A DNA stretch of 42,500 nt, taken from NCBI GenBank assembly GCA_019918135.1, contig WBZZ01002956.1, positions 5,001-47,500 on the forward strand. Reading direction: 5' to 3'. Shown here piece by piece: positions 19,471 to 29,111 of this stretch. Each line of letters begins with the position of its first letter. The stretch's first letter is position 1. Source of the stretch: Paulinella micropora. Lineage: Eukaryota > Cercozoa > Imbricatea > Euglyphida > Paulinellidae. Below the pieces are notes generated by a model. It saw only the letters and a list, made by a program, of their open reading frames with translations. It had not been told where the DNA came from and did no database searches. The position numbers and the translations under genes were made by a program.

Positions 19471-20079
19471 TCAGTCCACCCAATCCCGGTATTTATTGGA
19501 AAACTTCAGGCCGACAATATTAATATTCACCATCGTATCATTACCAACTTTTAATACGGTTTTCAAGGTTTCACAATAAAGTTCTGTATAACACAGAGCA
19601 TCGGGCCTGTGTATATTGGCTGCGAGAACAAGAACTTTACGTTCCAAATTTTCGAGTCTTGTCTCTAAGTCTTTCATCTCCTCCTTCTTCTCCACTTGTT
19701 TCACCTCGTTAACGTTTTTATTATTCGGCGGTACCGGTGCGTTTACTATGTCAGTGATATTGTCTTGTGGCACTTGAGTGCACTTATTGTCTTTTTTCTC
19801 GCCGCCCGCCGCGATCGTTGACATTGAGTTTGTTCGTAATTGCTTGCTTGGCCGAGGCGATACGCCTGCCATAGGCCTCCTCGCCTCCATCGCTAGTTTC
19901 GCCTTCCTATTTGCAGCAGTTATCATTTGTAATCGTGACGTGTGAACGGGTATGAAGCTACCTTGGGGCTGCAGCCTCTGTGTACCCACGTCTTTGCTCT
20001 CACATAGTCTAAGAGGAAGTGTTGGCCCAGTCTGCACAACAGCAGTAGAAAACACTGTGACTTTAGGGTTAAACTTCAC
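19471..20079 (-). CDS. ORF3 of a three-ORF minus-strand group: coiled-coil protein, copy 1
   Basis: The 202-codon frame has no ATG at its head. It is read from a GTG, and the same frame stays open a further 16 codons upstream to a TAG, with basic residues (WRRKERKEKTV). It is therefore probably an exon or the second part of a larger product. The N-terminal half is Pro/Ser/Lys-rich. Residues ~120-155 (EVKQVEKKEEMKDLETRLENLERKV, given here in part) form a strong heptad coiled coil. The last third is hydrophobic/mixed. It differs from copy 2 by one residue (Ala/Asp) in ITAANRK. No family is recognised. Confidence 0.45.
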   Translation of the reverse strand: MKFNPKVTVFSTAVVQTGPTLPLRLCESKDVGTQRLQPQGSFIPVHTSRLQMITAANRKAKLAMEARRPMAGVSPRPSKQLRTNSMSTIAAGGEKKDNKCTQVPQDNITDIVNAPVPPNNKNVNEVKQVEKKEEMKDLETRLENLERKVLVLAANIHRPDALCYTELYCETLKTVLKVGNDTMVNINIVGLKFSNKYRDWVD

Positions 20080-20256
20080 AGTTTTCTCCTTCCTCTCCTT
20101 CCTCCTCCAGTCATTCCACTACTTTGAATCGATTGCCTTGAGTTTCGTCCGGCTAGGATGACGGATCGGTGTCCGAGGCAGTGTTGTAGGCCTGACCTCG
20201 ACCGAAGTTTAGGCTGGAGCTTGCCCATGAGCCTCCTGCTCCTCTATGTGGGGGGG

Positions 20257-21609
20257 CTAGGGCCCGAAAAGCTCTTCCTCCATGAGGATTGAATCCCCAA
20301 CCTCCTCCTCTTCCTCTTTGAGGGGTTCTCTGCCACCTCGAGGCTCCTCTTCATGCTCCTCCTCCTCCTCCTCCTTCTCCTCGTCCTCTTTGAGAGGCTT
20401 GTTTGTTTTTTTTCTCTCCCTCTCCTCCTGCTTCTTCTCCATCTTCTTCATATAGGCAATAATCGCCTCTCTTAGCTCGCCGTCATCACACTGATTGGCA
20501 AACCAGCCTTCTGTCGTAGAGGCATTCTGAAGCAGTCGGTAAAGGCCCGGTTCAGTACCTTCCGTCTTACTTATAAAGTCAGCCCTTGCTGCTGTGTTCT
20601 GCCTGTCATGATTGAAAGCGCAGTCTCTGTTCTCCATCTCTGCCTTACACGGCAAGCCCGCGAACCACCTCCAGCATGCGATCTTAAGGTCTGGCTCTCT
20701 CTGTCTCTTCCATCCAGCAACTCGGTTTGTGTATGTGGCTTGCGCGCCAACAGGTACACCGCCTGCCTGTGCCATGTGTGCCTCCGTGACTGTGTCCAAG
20801 TGTGAGCATGCACTCATAACTTCTTGGAACAGTACTGCCGGAGCAACGTTTCGAACTGTAGCTTCGAACACGTGTGTCTCGAGGAAGTTCTTGGACTTCA
20901 CTACACTAAACATTGGGCATTGTTGTATGAGTTGCGTAAGTTTGCTCGGGTGCACTGAATGCAATGCCGACAAATAATAGAGAATGATCGGCTTGCGGAC
21001 ATAGAATAGCCCATAGGAGGAAACTACCTCCGTAAGGGTCGCCGCCAAGCTAACAGCACGCCTCAAACTCATCGCCACTGTCTCAAAGATTTCGAATCCT
21101 ATTAGAGTACCAGTGCAGAGATGCTGATATCCATGAGATTGAAAACATGAAATGAGTGTGGCCACCGCCACTTCACACTGAGCGTCTAGGCCTATCAAAC
21201 TCTTTCTCTTATTCTCCTCTTGCTTTCTCAAAGCCTTGTACATGGTTAGATCCAATCCCTCTTGGATTAGAGACTGATCAAGAACCGTAGCAAGAGCCTC
21301 ATATTCTTGAGTCTCATCACAGGGAAAAGACTTGATGCATGCATTGATATCTTTGAGCTTGCCTAGTAGCGAAGGGTCAGAGTCTTTTTCTGAACTCGTC
21401 TTGGCATAGAGCTTGAGACTAGCCACTCCTCCTTTCTTCCCCTTGAAGGCATTTATGATGTTTTGTCTGTTCTTCTTCTCCGTGTTTGTGACCACCGTAG
21501 TTGAGCCCGAGGGTGTAGGGGCTGGTGGGGCAGGAGCTGGTGGGGCAAGATATGTCGGAGGGTGTGCCCTTGCACTACTCGCTCTTGCTTTCGCTTCCTT
21601 CAATTGCAA
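20257..21609 (-). CDS. ORF2: CCCH-finger, Gag-like protein, copy 1
   Basis: The 450-codon frame has no ATG at its head; the frame is open about 17 codons further upstream. An Ala/Pro-rich N-terminus leads into a long helical region (~80-300) with no recognised domain. A CCCH cluster, C312-X8-C321-X8-C330-X3-H334, follows (CWRWFAGLPC ... CAFNH). The middle spacing is longer than the usual CX7-8CX5CX3H. The C-terminus is a Glu/Lys-rich tail ending EELFGP. A helical body followed by a single zinc finger and a charged tail is reminiscent of retroelement Gag/ORF1 proteins, but no reverse transcriptase or other enzyme lies nearby. A CCCH RNA-binding host protein is the alternative. Confidence 0.55.
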   Translation of the reverse strand: MQLKEAKARASSARAHPPTYLAPPAPAPPAPTPSGSTTVVTNTEKKNRQNIINAFKGKKGGVASLKLYAKTSSEKDSDPSLLGKLKDINACIKSFPCDETQEYEALATVLDQSLIQEGLDLTMYKALRKQEENKRKSLIGLDAQCEVAVATLISCFQSHGYQHLCTGTLIGFEIFETVAMSLRRAVSLAATLTEVVSSYGLFYVRKPIILYYLSALHSVHPSKLTQLIQQCPMFSVVKSKNFLETHVFEATVRNVAPAVLFQEVMSACSHLDTVTEAHMAQAGGVPVGAQATYTNRVAGWKRQREPDLKIACWRWFAGLPCKAEMENRDCAFNHDRQNTAARADFISKTEGTEPGLYRLLQNASTTEGWFANQCDDGELREAIIAYMKKMEKKQEERERKKTNKPLKEDEEKEEEEEEHEEEPRGGREPLKEEEEEVGDSILMEEELFGP

Positions 21610-21735
21610 CTTCCTGGCAAACTCCTCATTTTCTTTCGCCAGTATACTAGTTTTTGAACATGACTGATAAAGGCCGTCAACTCAGCAATCGATCTGATAA
21701 AGTTATATTTCCCCACATATTGATCAGCCTCTGCT

Positions 21736-22458
21736 TTATTGGCGGTCGGTGGTGCTGCGGTCGTTAAGGATAGAGTGATCCTTGGTAGGAATCCATCTCT
21801 TCCACGCCTCCTTGTGCATCAACGCAGCCACCAACATTCTGAGCTTGGTCAGAAGTCTGTCATTCCTGTCCACCTCGTCAATCACAGGATGAGTTTCTCC
21901 TGCCTTCGTAAGGTTCTTTTCCATTTCTCTCATCCCCGCCTCCAAAGCCTTCAATTCAGTCGAAAAAAATGAGAATACCCCGAATATGTTTTTCGAACTG
22001 AAATTGGTCCTCATTTTCGCTATACCGACTGGGTCCTGACCAGTCGCGAGGAGTCTAGCCCTTGCTCTTGGGTATGTGTACTGGAGGTAACCCTCGCCCT
22101 GTGGGCCGTAAGAACGTTCCCAAATTAGAGCTTGGGAGTACACCGCAAAGATAGCATCAAGTATGTCAATGTGGGTATGTGAATTCCCAAACTTGATATG
22201 TTGCACCTTCTTCCTCTCATCCCCATCGGAGACCAGTTTGCAGAGATGCTGTGCAATATCTGACAATGGGATATAGACATCCCTTCTGGTGCGACTCCCC
22301 ACTCGTCTCAACTCCTGAGGGATCCAGACATATGTGTCTTTCACTGCCTCCATCACATGATCAAATTCGGCTTTAGTGAGGTCGTAGTGGTCTTTCACCC
22401 ACTGTTGCTCCTCCTCTGAGATCTCCTCCCCTGAATCAAGTTTATCGTTTGTCGTCAT
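21736..22458 (-). CDS. ORF1: unknown 240-aa protein, copy 1
   Basis: This ORF has a proper ATG (MTTNDKLDSGEE) and is the first of the three minus-strand ORFs. The acidic N-terminus (SGEEISEEEQQWVKDHYDL) is followed by a mixed helical region and ends DRSTTDRQ before TAA. The stop overlaps an AATAAA. ORF2 follows in the same frame after ~125 bp containing several stops. A different frame through the gap (NKAEADQYVGKYNFIRSIAE) looks coding-like, so the ORFs could be parts of one spliced or frameshifted gene. It differs from copy 2 by Asp/Asn in VSDGDERKK. No family is recognised. Confidence 0.55.
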   Translation of the reverse strand: MTTNDKLDSGEEISEEEQQWVKDHYDLTKAEFDHVMEAVKDTYVWIPQELRRVGSRTRRDVYIPLSDIAQHLCKLVSDGDERKKVQHIKFGNSHTHIDILDAIFAVYSQALIWERSYGPQGEGYLQYTYPRARARLLATGQDPVGIAKMRTNFSSKNIFGVFSFFSTELKALEAGMREMEKNLTKAGETHPVIDEVDRNDRLLTKLRMLVAALMHKEAWKRWIPTKDHSILNDRSTTDRQ

Positions 22459-23146
22459 CCTCCTCTTGTAAAGGCAGGTGGTATATTGTATACCCCAGTG
22501 CTCTCTTTTTGTTCTACTCCTCCTCCTCCTCCTTCTTCGTCTTCTTCCTCTCCTCCTGTTCCTCCTGTTTCCTCGTCTCTTCCTCCATCATTCAATCCTC
22601 CTTGTCCTTGCAATTGTGCTGTCAGTTCAGCTTACTCTTCTTCTTCTTGATATGAAAGCGCCTCCTCCGTCTCTGTCGACTTAGTGTCGTAGTGGTAAAT
22701 AACAGGACAGTGTCAGCTCCTATGTTTGGTTTTTGTTCGTTTGTGTTCTGTTCCTCCTTCAGTCAATTGACCAGTGAAGAGAGAAACTAAGAGAGAGGGT
22801 AGACTGAGATCCTCTGTCCTCTATGTGACAATGTTTGTATGTTTGTTTTTGTTTGAGAAAAGTAGTCCTTGAGACTTTCTCCGATTTCTTGTCCTCCTTA
22901 CACAAATTGCTTTCTCCTCCTTCTTTTCTATTGTATCTGGTATGAGGCACTAGGACCTCCACACAGATAGTAATAGAGAAGCTAGAGAAGCTCTCCTTGA
23001 GAAGTCGACAGTCGGTCGGATAGGTTCTCAGAACTACCTTTAGAAAACGATAAGAGATTTGCAAAAATACTCTGACGTATGTATGAGATAATGTAGATAA
23101 ATGCACAAACTAGAAGGGTAGAGTATCACGTTGTGCTCTTGTCCCT
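22459..23146. other. Upstream region of the three-ORF group
   Basis: The region is CT-rich near 22520-22640 (GA-rich on the strand of the ORFs) and then mixed AT-rich. It should hold the minus-strand promoter and the start of the small plus-strand gene. I found no long terminal repeat when scanning by eye against 19.4-20.3 kb. Copy 2 counterpart: 38291-38977. Confidence 0.4.
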
Positions 23147-23727
23147 ATGCTTGTTTGTGTTGAAGTTGTGTGTGTCCACCTCCTTCTTCTTGGTCTCTGT
23201 TGTGAGAACAGCAAGAACGACAGAGAGTTTGTATCTGATGTCTCCGGGAGTCCTTGTGAGCACAAAGATATGCCAGGGATTGGGCTAGAGGGTACGAGAC
23301 ACCTGCTTGAGGCTAATCAATTGTTTGTTTTTTGTAAAAGAGCTACGAGGATTATGTGTTGGAGTATTTGTTTTTGTTTTACGTCCCCGTATGAGACAGG
23401 TCAGCAAAAAATTCGTTCTGGATGCACGTGTGGTAATGCAGAAAGAAATCACCCTAGTGATGTGGACTCCAAATGTAACTTTCATATCCGGCCGCACATA
23501 GCTCAAGAAAAAGTAGGTAATATTAATATTAGCTCAGTGAAGCAGAAAAGGAAAACCGTCGGCAAGAGACCAGGAATAAAATGTCATCAGGTCCAATCCG
23601 GACCAATAATACTGAAAAACAGGCTGGTGCCGCGACCTGTCACAAGGAAAAGGCCCCCAGGTACTTTTTACCGACTATCCGGGGGGTGATGCTTACAGCC
23701 GGTTGGTTTCCTTTTTGGTTCTTTTGA
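23147..23727 (+). CDS. Small two-exon gene with a shrunken intron, copy 1
   Basis: Exon 1 is 23147-23512 (122 codons from ATG) and exon 2 is 23533-23727 (65 codons to TGA). The phase is preserved only if 23513-23532, gtaggt...attag, is removed. In copy 2 the same gap is a normal-looking 64-bp GT-AG intron; here 44 bp are gone, leaving 20 bp, too short for ordinary splicing. Read through, the frame instead continues to 23689. Exon 1 is hydrophobic at the start (CVHLLLLGLCC, perhaps a signal peptide) and Cys-rich; exon 2 is polar then hydrophobic. No family is recognised, and the gene itself is uncertain. Confidence 0.4.
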
Positions 23728-24271
23728 ATCTCAGTGTGACTCAGTAAAATGGTGATAGACAACTGCGATCCCGGAGCCTCAGGTTATTAATAACAAGCTA
23801 GTTCCCCTACCCGGACCTTCAATTTCTCCATCGCTGAGTACCTGTATTATAGTTGAAGTGTTTTCTTTACAGTTTGCCGGACTCTTAAGTTTCTTCTGTT
23901 TCAGCTTAGTTCATTCTAATTAACTTAATCACTAACGGAATGCCTGAAGCCACAGCAACCTCTACATCCGAAATCTACACGAGCATCCTGATCCATCTCG
24001 AGCGGAAAACTTAGAGCAGGAAGTATGTTGACTCTGACATTTTTTCGCTGATTTTTCTAATATTAAGCCGTCAGCCTGACTCTGAATATTTAATTATCGT
24101 CATTACGCCGTAACAAGGGAAGGGCTGACCCTGCCAATTTTTCTCTGAAAGTTTTGGCAGGTCAGCGTCCTCTGCAGAAAATTTTCAGGTCTGTCGGCTC
24201 ACCTGAATACCGTCAATCACTGCAAAACCGATCATGGTCTTGACAAGCTTCAGTGATCACGGCGTTTCTGT
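23728..24271. other. Intergenic AT-rich region, no gene seen
   Basis: The region lies between the convergent small plus-strand gene and the RRM/RS gene. Copy 2 (39876-40421) is nearly identical, apart from cagctt here against cactgctt near 40050. I see no gene, repeat or RNA structure. Confidence 0.5.
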
Positions 24272-25209
24272 TCAAAGTCCTTTGACACTCCTGTGAATAT
24301 CTTTTTTCACTGAATACGAAGACGACGAGGAAATCAACGCGAGGCGTGAAGGATGGATGAAAGGAAGAGAGTTGGAAGAAGAAGAAGAAGAAGAAGAAGA
24401 AGAAGAAGAAACCTGGTTTGTGATTTTGTGTCTCTTGGCACTAGATCGTTCTCTGTCTGCACTACTCCCTCGCTTATTTGTCCTGGAACTGTTATGGTTG
24501 CTTTCTTTCCTTGTCCTACTACTACTCCTTTTCTTTAGACTTTTTTTGTTCCTATTGCCATCACTTGGCTTCGCTGATCTGTCCTTACTTGCGTTCCTTG
24601 TCTTACTGTTGCTCCTGCTCTTCTTTGTTGGACTTTTCTTCCTACTGGATTTCCTTGTTCTACTGCTACTCCTGCTCTGCTTTCGCCTGCTCCTACTCCT
24701 GCTTCGTTTTTTCCGCTGTTTCTTGTGAGAAGGAGACCTGGACCTTCGTTTGTGCCGACATGGAGAACGAGATCTTGATTGGCGTTGATGGCGATGAAGG
24801 TTTGCCTTCGGTCTGAAGAGCCGCTCCTTTATCTCTGGCCTCAATTCCCTCGGGTGATGAGCTAGTGGGCATTGGTCCGCTTTTTTGCACCATCCCATCT
24901 GGCGATGCATGCGACACAGCTTCCATTTGGTGCCCGGTGCTGTCTCCTCCTCCTCCTGTTGTGAGCGATGAAGACCCTCCGGATCCCAGAGGTTCAGATG
25001 GACTGGCCTCGAGTGGAAAGTCATAGGCGTGGTGGCCGCCAGCGCAGCGGAAGCCGCTTTTGCTTCCTTGAATTCCACCACCGCACAGCCACGCTGCTTG
25101 CATTGCACATCAACAACTTCACCATATGGTAAAAATAATTTTTTGAGCTGTTGTCGTTCATCTTCCTCCCTCAGATCGGTTGCACCGTGTGTCACTAGCA
25201 CACTATGAA
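24272..25209 (-). pseudogene. RRM/CCCH/RS protein gene, copy 1, lacking its 5' exons
   Basis: This is the 3' part of the gene intact at 40422-42434. It starts inside the last exon, just before SVLVTHGAT, and retains the RRM, CCCH finger, RS domain and stop. Upstream of 25209 the sequence is unrelated: the 27-bp unit fragment and a C/G run. All four upstream exons found in copy 2 are missing, as is any native promoter. The frame happens to stay open into the junction DNA (to 25393), but this is fortuitous. The Ser run near the C-terminus is one codon longer than in copy 2. Confidence 0.85.
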
Positions 25210-25239
25210 CACTTGCGGCTGTTTGGGTGAAGGGTTGGC
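25205..25239. repeat. Junction of copy 1 with a 27-bp scrap of the unit's left end
   Basis: Homology with copy 2 fades at 25205-25213. Positions 25213-25239 equal 10482-10508 exactly (27/27) and 26293-26319 with one mismatch. The scrap normally lies about 217 bp inside the unit's left end. It is followed by non-unit sequence. Confidence 0.9.
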
Positions 25240-25416
25240 CCTCCCCTTCCCCCACCCCCCCCCCCCAACTCGCCCCGTTTCGCCGCCGACACTTTTTTTG
25301 TAATTGGTTGTTGGGGAGCTTGGGGGCGGGGGGTGGGTCCACAAAGAAAGAATAGTGCCAATTCTTTTGTTGTTGTTGTTGTAGCAAAAGCAAACAACCT
25401 AGTATCTACAACAGAA
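25240..25416. other. Junction-specific spacer
   Basis: The spacer contains a C-rich run at 25240-25266, a G-rich patch near 25321-25340 and a GTT repeat near 25367-25382. It is not in the Copia flank nor beyond copy 2. It lies upstream of the gene at 25417 and may include its promoter. Confidence 0.5.
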
Positions 25417-26252
25417 ATGCAATTAGGCATTGCCAAAAGCTTGTCTGCCCAGCGTCGGTCGACGCTGTGGGCCCACCAGTACCCCTACCAACTAGCTGCG
25501 TCATTTGATTTTCCACCTGGGGTTCAAATCAAGGTCAAACTAACAGAACCAGACTTACAAATTTTGGCACCTTTGTCAGTGAGCAATTGGAGTTGAAACC
25601 TTTGGAGTTTGTTAAGAGCAACAAGAAGTACAAAGAGTTTGTTGTTTGGGTAAACAGCTCCTACAATCCGTGCAAGTGCAGAAACTATAAAATGCTGAAA
25701 GCATTGGTTGAAGTTAAGCTGCCTGAAGTGACGCTGGAAAAGACACCAGCCCCGATACTTGGCTTGTCCCAAGCGGTGATTGTGGCCGGGTGGCACTGGC
25801 TCTGCGACCACGTTGCTTTGTATTCGGCCGCCATAGAGCCCTGGCCTGGTAGTGCCGAGGCCAACGCCCATCAATGTCTCGTGACAGTCATTTGTTTGTA
25901 CAGAAACCTGAGCCACAGCCTACAAGAACTGTCGCGGGAAGTCACCACGATGATGATGATGAACCAAAACCCTTCTTCAGTCATGCAATACTCCAAGTTC
26001 CACCAAGCAAGTCTGATGGACCTGCCCATAATCACGCGCCAGCACGCGTACACAGTAGTGCAACAGGAGCCCTTTTCAATTATGTCTGTGTGGGTGTTGT
26101 TCCAGGGGATTGTGACGATGCAGGAGTGGGAGCGCTACGCAAACAGATTGTTCTGGTGCTTGAAAAAAAAGAGCCCCGTTCTGGTCCTGGCAATAGACGG
26201 TGCGACAGTGGTGGCACTTGTGCATGGCAACTTCCTTTTTATTAATGTCTTG

Positions 26253-26254
<2 letters not shown>
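25417..26254 (+). CDS. Unknown gene spanning the left edge of copy 2, with a frame change
   Basis: An ORF from ATG 25417 (MQLGIAKSLSAQRRSTLWAH) runs to 25596. A second frame, open from about 25540, continues to the T34 run at 26255 (ELKPLEFVKSNKKYKEF ... MSVWVLFQGIVTMQEWERY ... GNFLFINV). A splice or frameshift near 25540-25596 would join them into a product of about 275 aa. A different frame with its own ATG (25874-26245, MSRDSHLFVQ) overlaps. The one base difference from copy 1 is silent in the MSVWVLFQG frame, which I prefer. The 3' part from 26066 is shared with copy 1. No family is recognised; the stop is unclear because the frame enters the T run. Confidence 0.4.
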
Positions 26255-26289
<35 letters not shown>

Positions 26290-26642
26290 TTGTTGCGGCT
26301 GTTTGGGTGAAAGGTTGGCGAGTGTAGTGGAGGGGATAGATAACCAGAAGGGCAGGGAGAGAGTGGGTGAGAGAGAGAGAGAGGGTGGGGGGGGGGAGGC
26401 CCCAGAAACGGCCGTATGTATGCCGGAGCGAAAGGGCTAGGGGAGGGGTGGAGAAAGTGAGCCAAAGTGAGGGAAAAAAGAGGGCGAGAAAGAAAAATGA
26501 CTCATCGCGGCTGCGAGGGAGGGGGGGGGGGAGAGGGAGGGGGGGGACAAGGGGAGGCAAAGGAAGAAACAAGCGTGGGGGGTGTTGCAAGGAAAAAAAA
26601 TGATTTTTTTTCCTTTTTTTTTTTTTTTGGTTGTGGTAGTTG

Positions 26643-27437
26643 CTACTTGTCGCCGCCTGGCGGCGTGGTGCTGGCCGCACGCAAGGAGGTCAAAGATGCA
26701 CAAAATGCCGACTCACTGTTCACACGGAAGGCCAGGACGTGGCCGTGCTCGTAGCCGCTGACGAAGAGCTGGTCCCCGAACGCCGCGAGCGAGGGCGCGC
26801 GTTCGAGTCCCGGCCTGGGGCACACGTACGCGAATCGGCCGGCAGGCGTGAAGGCCTGGATGCGCCAAGCGCCCGGACAATCAGCGACGAAGACCAGGCC
26901 CTGGCACAACGCCAGGGCGTGGGGTTGGTACAGCGCGCCCGCTTGTGTGCCTTGCTGGCCCCAGTGCGCGACCAGTTTGCCGTCCTGCGCGCCAAGGGCC
27001 TGGACGCGGTGGTTCAGGCTGTCGGCGACCCAGACCTGGCCGTCGGCGCACGCGAGCCCCGCGGGCGAGTTGAACTGGCCGGGGGCGCTGCCCCGCGAGC
27101 CCCATTCGCAGAGCAAGCGTTCGGAGCCAGGCGCCGCCGAGACCGACAGCACCCGTACCACGTGCCGCGTGCGGTCGGTCACGAACAGGCATAGCTGTGG
27201 CGCCACTGCGTCCCGGAAGGCCCTGCACACGCGCGCGACAGAGGCCACCTGCTGAAAGAAGTCTGCGCGCTTGTAAACGCCGGCCGGTTTCTGCTCGCCG
27301 AGCACGAACGCCAGCACGAGCCGGAGCACGAACGTCACCTCCTGGTCCAGACGTCGCTTTGGCGACAGCGCGCGCGTGTTCAACTCGTCTGGTCCAGAGA
27401 GCTTGGCGCGTTTTGGGGGTGGGCTGCAGTCTGCCAT
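26643..27437 (-). CDS. NHL-repeat protein, intact, copy 2
   Basis: The 264-aa protein starts at ATG 27437 (MADCSPPPKRAKLSG). The open frame extends further upstream but only through C/G runs. Residues ~55-85 (FFQQVASVARVCRAFRDAV) have an F-box-like helical pattern. From residue ~108 there are about three NHL-type beta-propeller repeats: FNSPAGLACADGQVWVADS-NHRVQ at ~122-148, then QPHALAL...LVFVADC, then PSLAAFGDQLFVSGY. NHL repeats are protein- or RNA-binding surfaces and are often found in ubiquitin ligases. With so few repeats it would be a partial propeller, needing partners or oligomerisation. It is divergent from the 205-aa gene. Confidence 0.8.
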   Translation of the reverse strand: MADCSPPPKRAKLSGPDELNTRALSPKRRLDQEVTFVLRLVLAFVLGEQKPAGVYKRADFFQQVASVARVCRAFRDAVAPQLCLFVTDRTRHVVRVLSVSAAPGSERLLCEWGSRGSAPGQFNSPAGLACADGQVWVADSLNHRVQALGAQDGKLVAHWGQQGTQAGALYQPHALALCQGLVFVADCPGAWRIQAFTPAGRFAYVCPRPGLERAPSLAAFGDQLFVSGYEHGHVLAFRVNSESAFCASLTSLRAASTTPPGGDK

Positions 27438-27969
27438 CGTTGCTGCCCCCCGCCTGGGAGATGAGGTGGCCAAAAAGGCACGGAAAGGTCGAAAAGATTT
27501 TGCACCGACGGTTCTGGCCTGCCAAAGACCACCACATTCTGCCGCCGGCCCCCCTCCCCCACCCCCCTCTCCTTTGCTGCACGCAAAAAGGCTAAAAAAA
27601 CGGTCGGACCAGAGAGAAGGGGGGGGGCCGACGGTGGGCGGGGGGGGGGGGGGGGAACAGAGGCCTGACGACAAAGGGAGGTCAGACCGCAAGTTGCAAA
27701 AAGAAAAAAAACTAAAAAGATAGCTTTTGCTTTTTTTTTGGTGGGAGATATGTGAACCGGATGGGGGAGGGGGGGGGGAGGGGAATTTGTGGGAAGAGGA
27801 ATGTAAAGTTGTAGGCGGTGGGGGGGAGGGGGGGGCCGCCAGGTCCTTCCCACCTATCCCCCCCCCCCTCCCGCTACTTACCGGCTCGCCCCATACACTG
27901 AAGAAGGAAATGAGGGGGGGCAGCCGTAGTCGTTCATACGTGTTACAACTTAAAAACAAAGAGACTCAA

Positions 27970-28587
27970 ATGCAGAGCAGCCATAGTCGAGGCTGTCCGC
28001 GTGCTAGCCAAACAAGCGACAGTCAACAAGTCTATATGGTGTTCGCTAACGACATCGACGGCAAATTTGCACAGTCCATTAAACAAGACAGTCGTTGCAC
28101 AAAGCTGCTGAAGGCGAACGAAAGCGTGGAGAAGACCGTTGCGGTTAATCCGGCCCGACTGCTGCCCACAATTAATGTCCTACCACTCGCTTTTCATGGT
28201 GTCGGAAAGTTCGGCGACATTGAATGGATGAACAACCAGCCTCGGTTCGACGGGTATTTGTATGCAGTCCCTGACAATCCCCAAATTCAAACAAACGGTC
28301 CAGTCTTTTTCACAAGATTACGCGACAAGCCCAACTATGTGCCCATCGAGTACAAATACGAACGGCAACGCATTGGAAGAGAGCGACCTATGGTAGAAGC
28401 CCTGCACAAAATTGAGGCCAAATTGAGGGAAAACGACCAGTACACCACTGTGTGCTATCCCGTGGATGAACTGGGCAATTTATATGCAGAGAGGGTTGAT
28501 ATCCCGACCAGAGACTCGGAAGAATTCCCACAAAAATTACGAGCACTTGCCCGACAAATCAACGCTGAGCGTGAACAGCAGCGTTGA
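27970..28587 (+). CDS. Unknown 205-aa protein, copy 2
   Basis: This is the counterpart of 12157-12774 with the same predicted protein; the only coding difference seen is a silent Pro codon. The upstream spacer has shorter G runs than in copy 1, so the frame is open even further upstream, but ATG 27970 is the first start shared by both. Confidence 0.7.
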   Translation: MQSSHSRGCPRASQTSDSQQVYMVFANDIDGKFAQSIKQDSRCTKLLKANESVEKTVAVNPARLLPTINVLPLAFHGVGKFGDIEWMNNQPRFDGYLYAVPDNPQIQTNGPVFFTRLRDKPNYVPIEYKYERQRIGRERPMVEALHKIEAKLRENDQYTTVCYPVDELGNLYAERVDIPTRDSEEFPQKLRALARQINAEREQQR

Positions 28588-29111
28588 AAATCGCCGGCGC
28601 GTCCACGAGCCTTTCGATACAAAAAAAAATTTACCAGGCTTTTTTCTTGTTTATGTTGTGGCCACCACGCTACGGCCCGCGCCACATTTTAGAAGATGAT
28701 GAGAGTATTTTTTTTTCATATAATAAAACTGTACGCAGTGCGTTCGCCCAACAAGTGGCAGAAACAAGAGGAAAAAAGATTCTTGCGTCCGGCAAAAAAA
28801 AGATCTCTCTTGTTTTTTTTTCAGATGCAAAAGAACTTTCTCTTGATGTGACCGCGCGTGATTGGCTAAGTGCTAAACTTAATATCGCCGCCCTTCCCAT
28901 CGCTCCCGTCGTTTCCGGCCACACCGACCCCCGTACTTGGGCAAAAAGCTCTCGAGCTTATGCCGAGGGGGGGTTGGGAAGAGACACCACTGGTTCTTTT
29001 GTAGGTCGGCGGGGACGCCAAGAACAGGGAACAAAAGTCTTTTTTTCTTGCTCTCGTGCGCACGCCCCCGCAGGTCGCCTCTTGCACGAACAAACATACT
29101 GTTCTATGGCG

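Larger units (their letters stand above)
10266..25209. repeat. Copy 1 of a ~15-kb tandemly duplicated unit
   Basis: The sequence matches 26066-41356 in direct orientation almost base for base. Both start at ggagcccttttcaattatg; copy 1 ends near 25205-25213, where homology fades. Differences are scattered single bases, lengths of homopolymer runs, a 44-bp deletion at 23513-23532 relative to copy 2, and the absence of a 273-bp inserted element. The left edge abuts the Copia integrase. The right edge cuts the RRM/RS gene. Confidence 0.97.

Noticed and set aside
24357..24728. Leu/Glu-rich plus-strand frames at 24353-24816 and 40503-40963
   Set aside because: They are antisense shadows of the RS domain and Ser run of the RRM gene.
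24272..25393. Extended 373-aa frame of the copy 1 RS gene with an N-terminus from the junction
   Set aside because: The extra N-terminus is translated from the 27-bp scrap and C/G-run DNA with no ATG; the true upstream exons are seen in copy 2.
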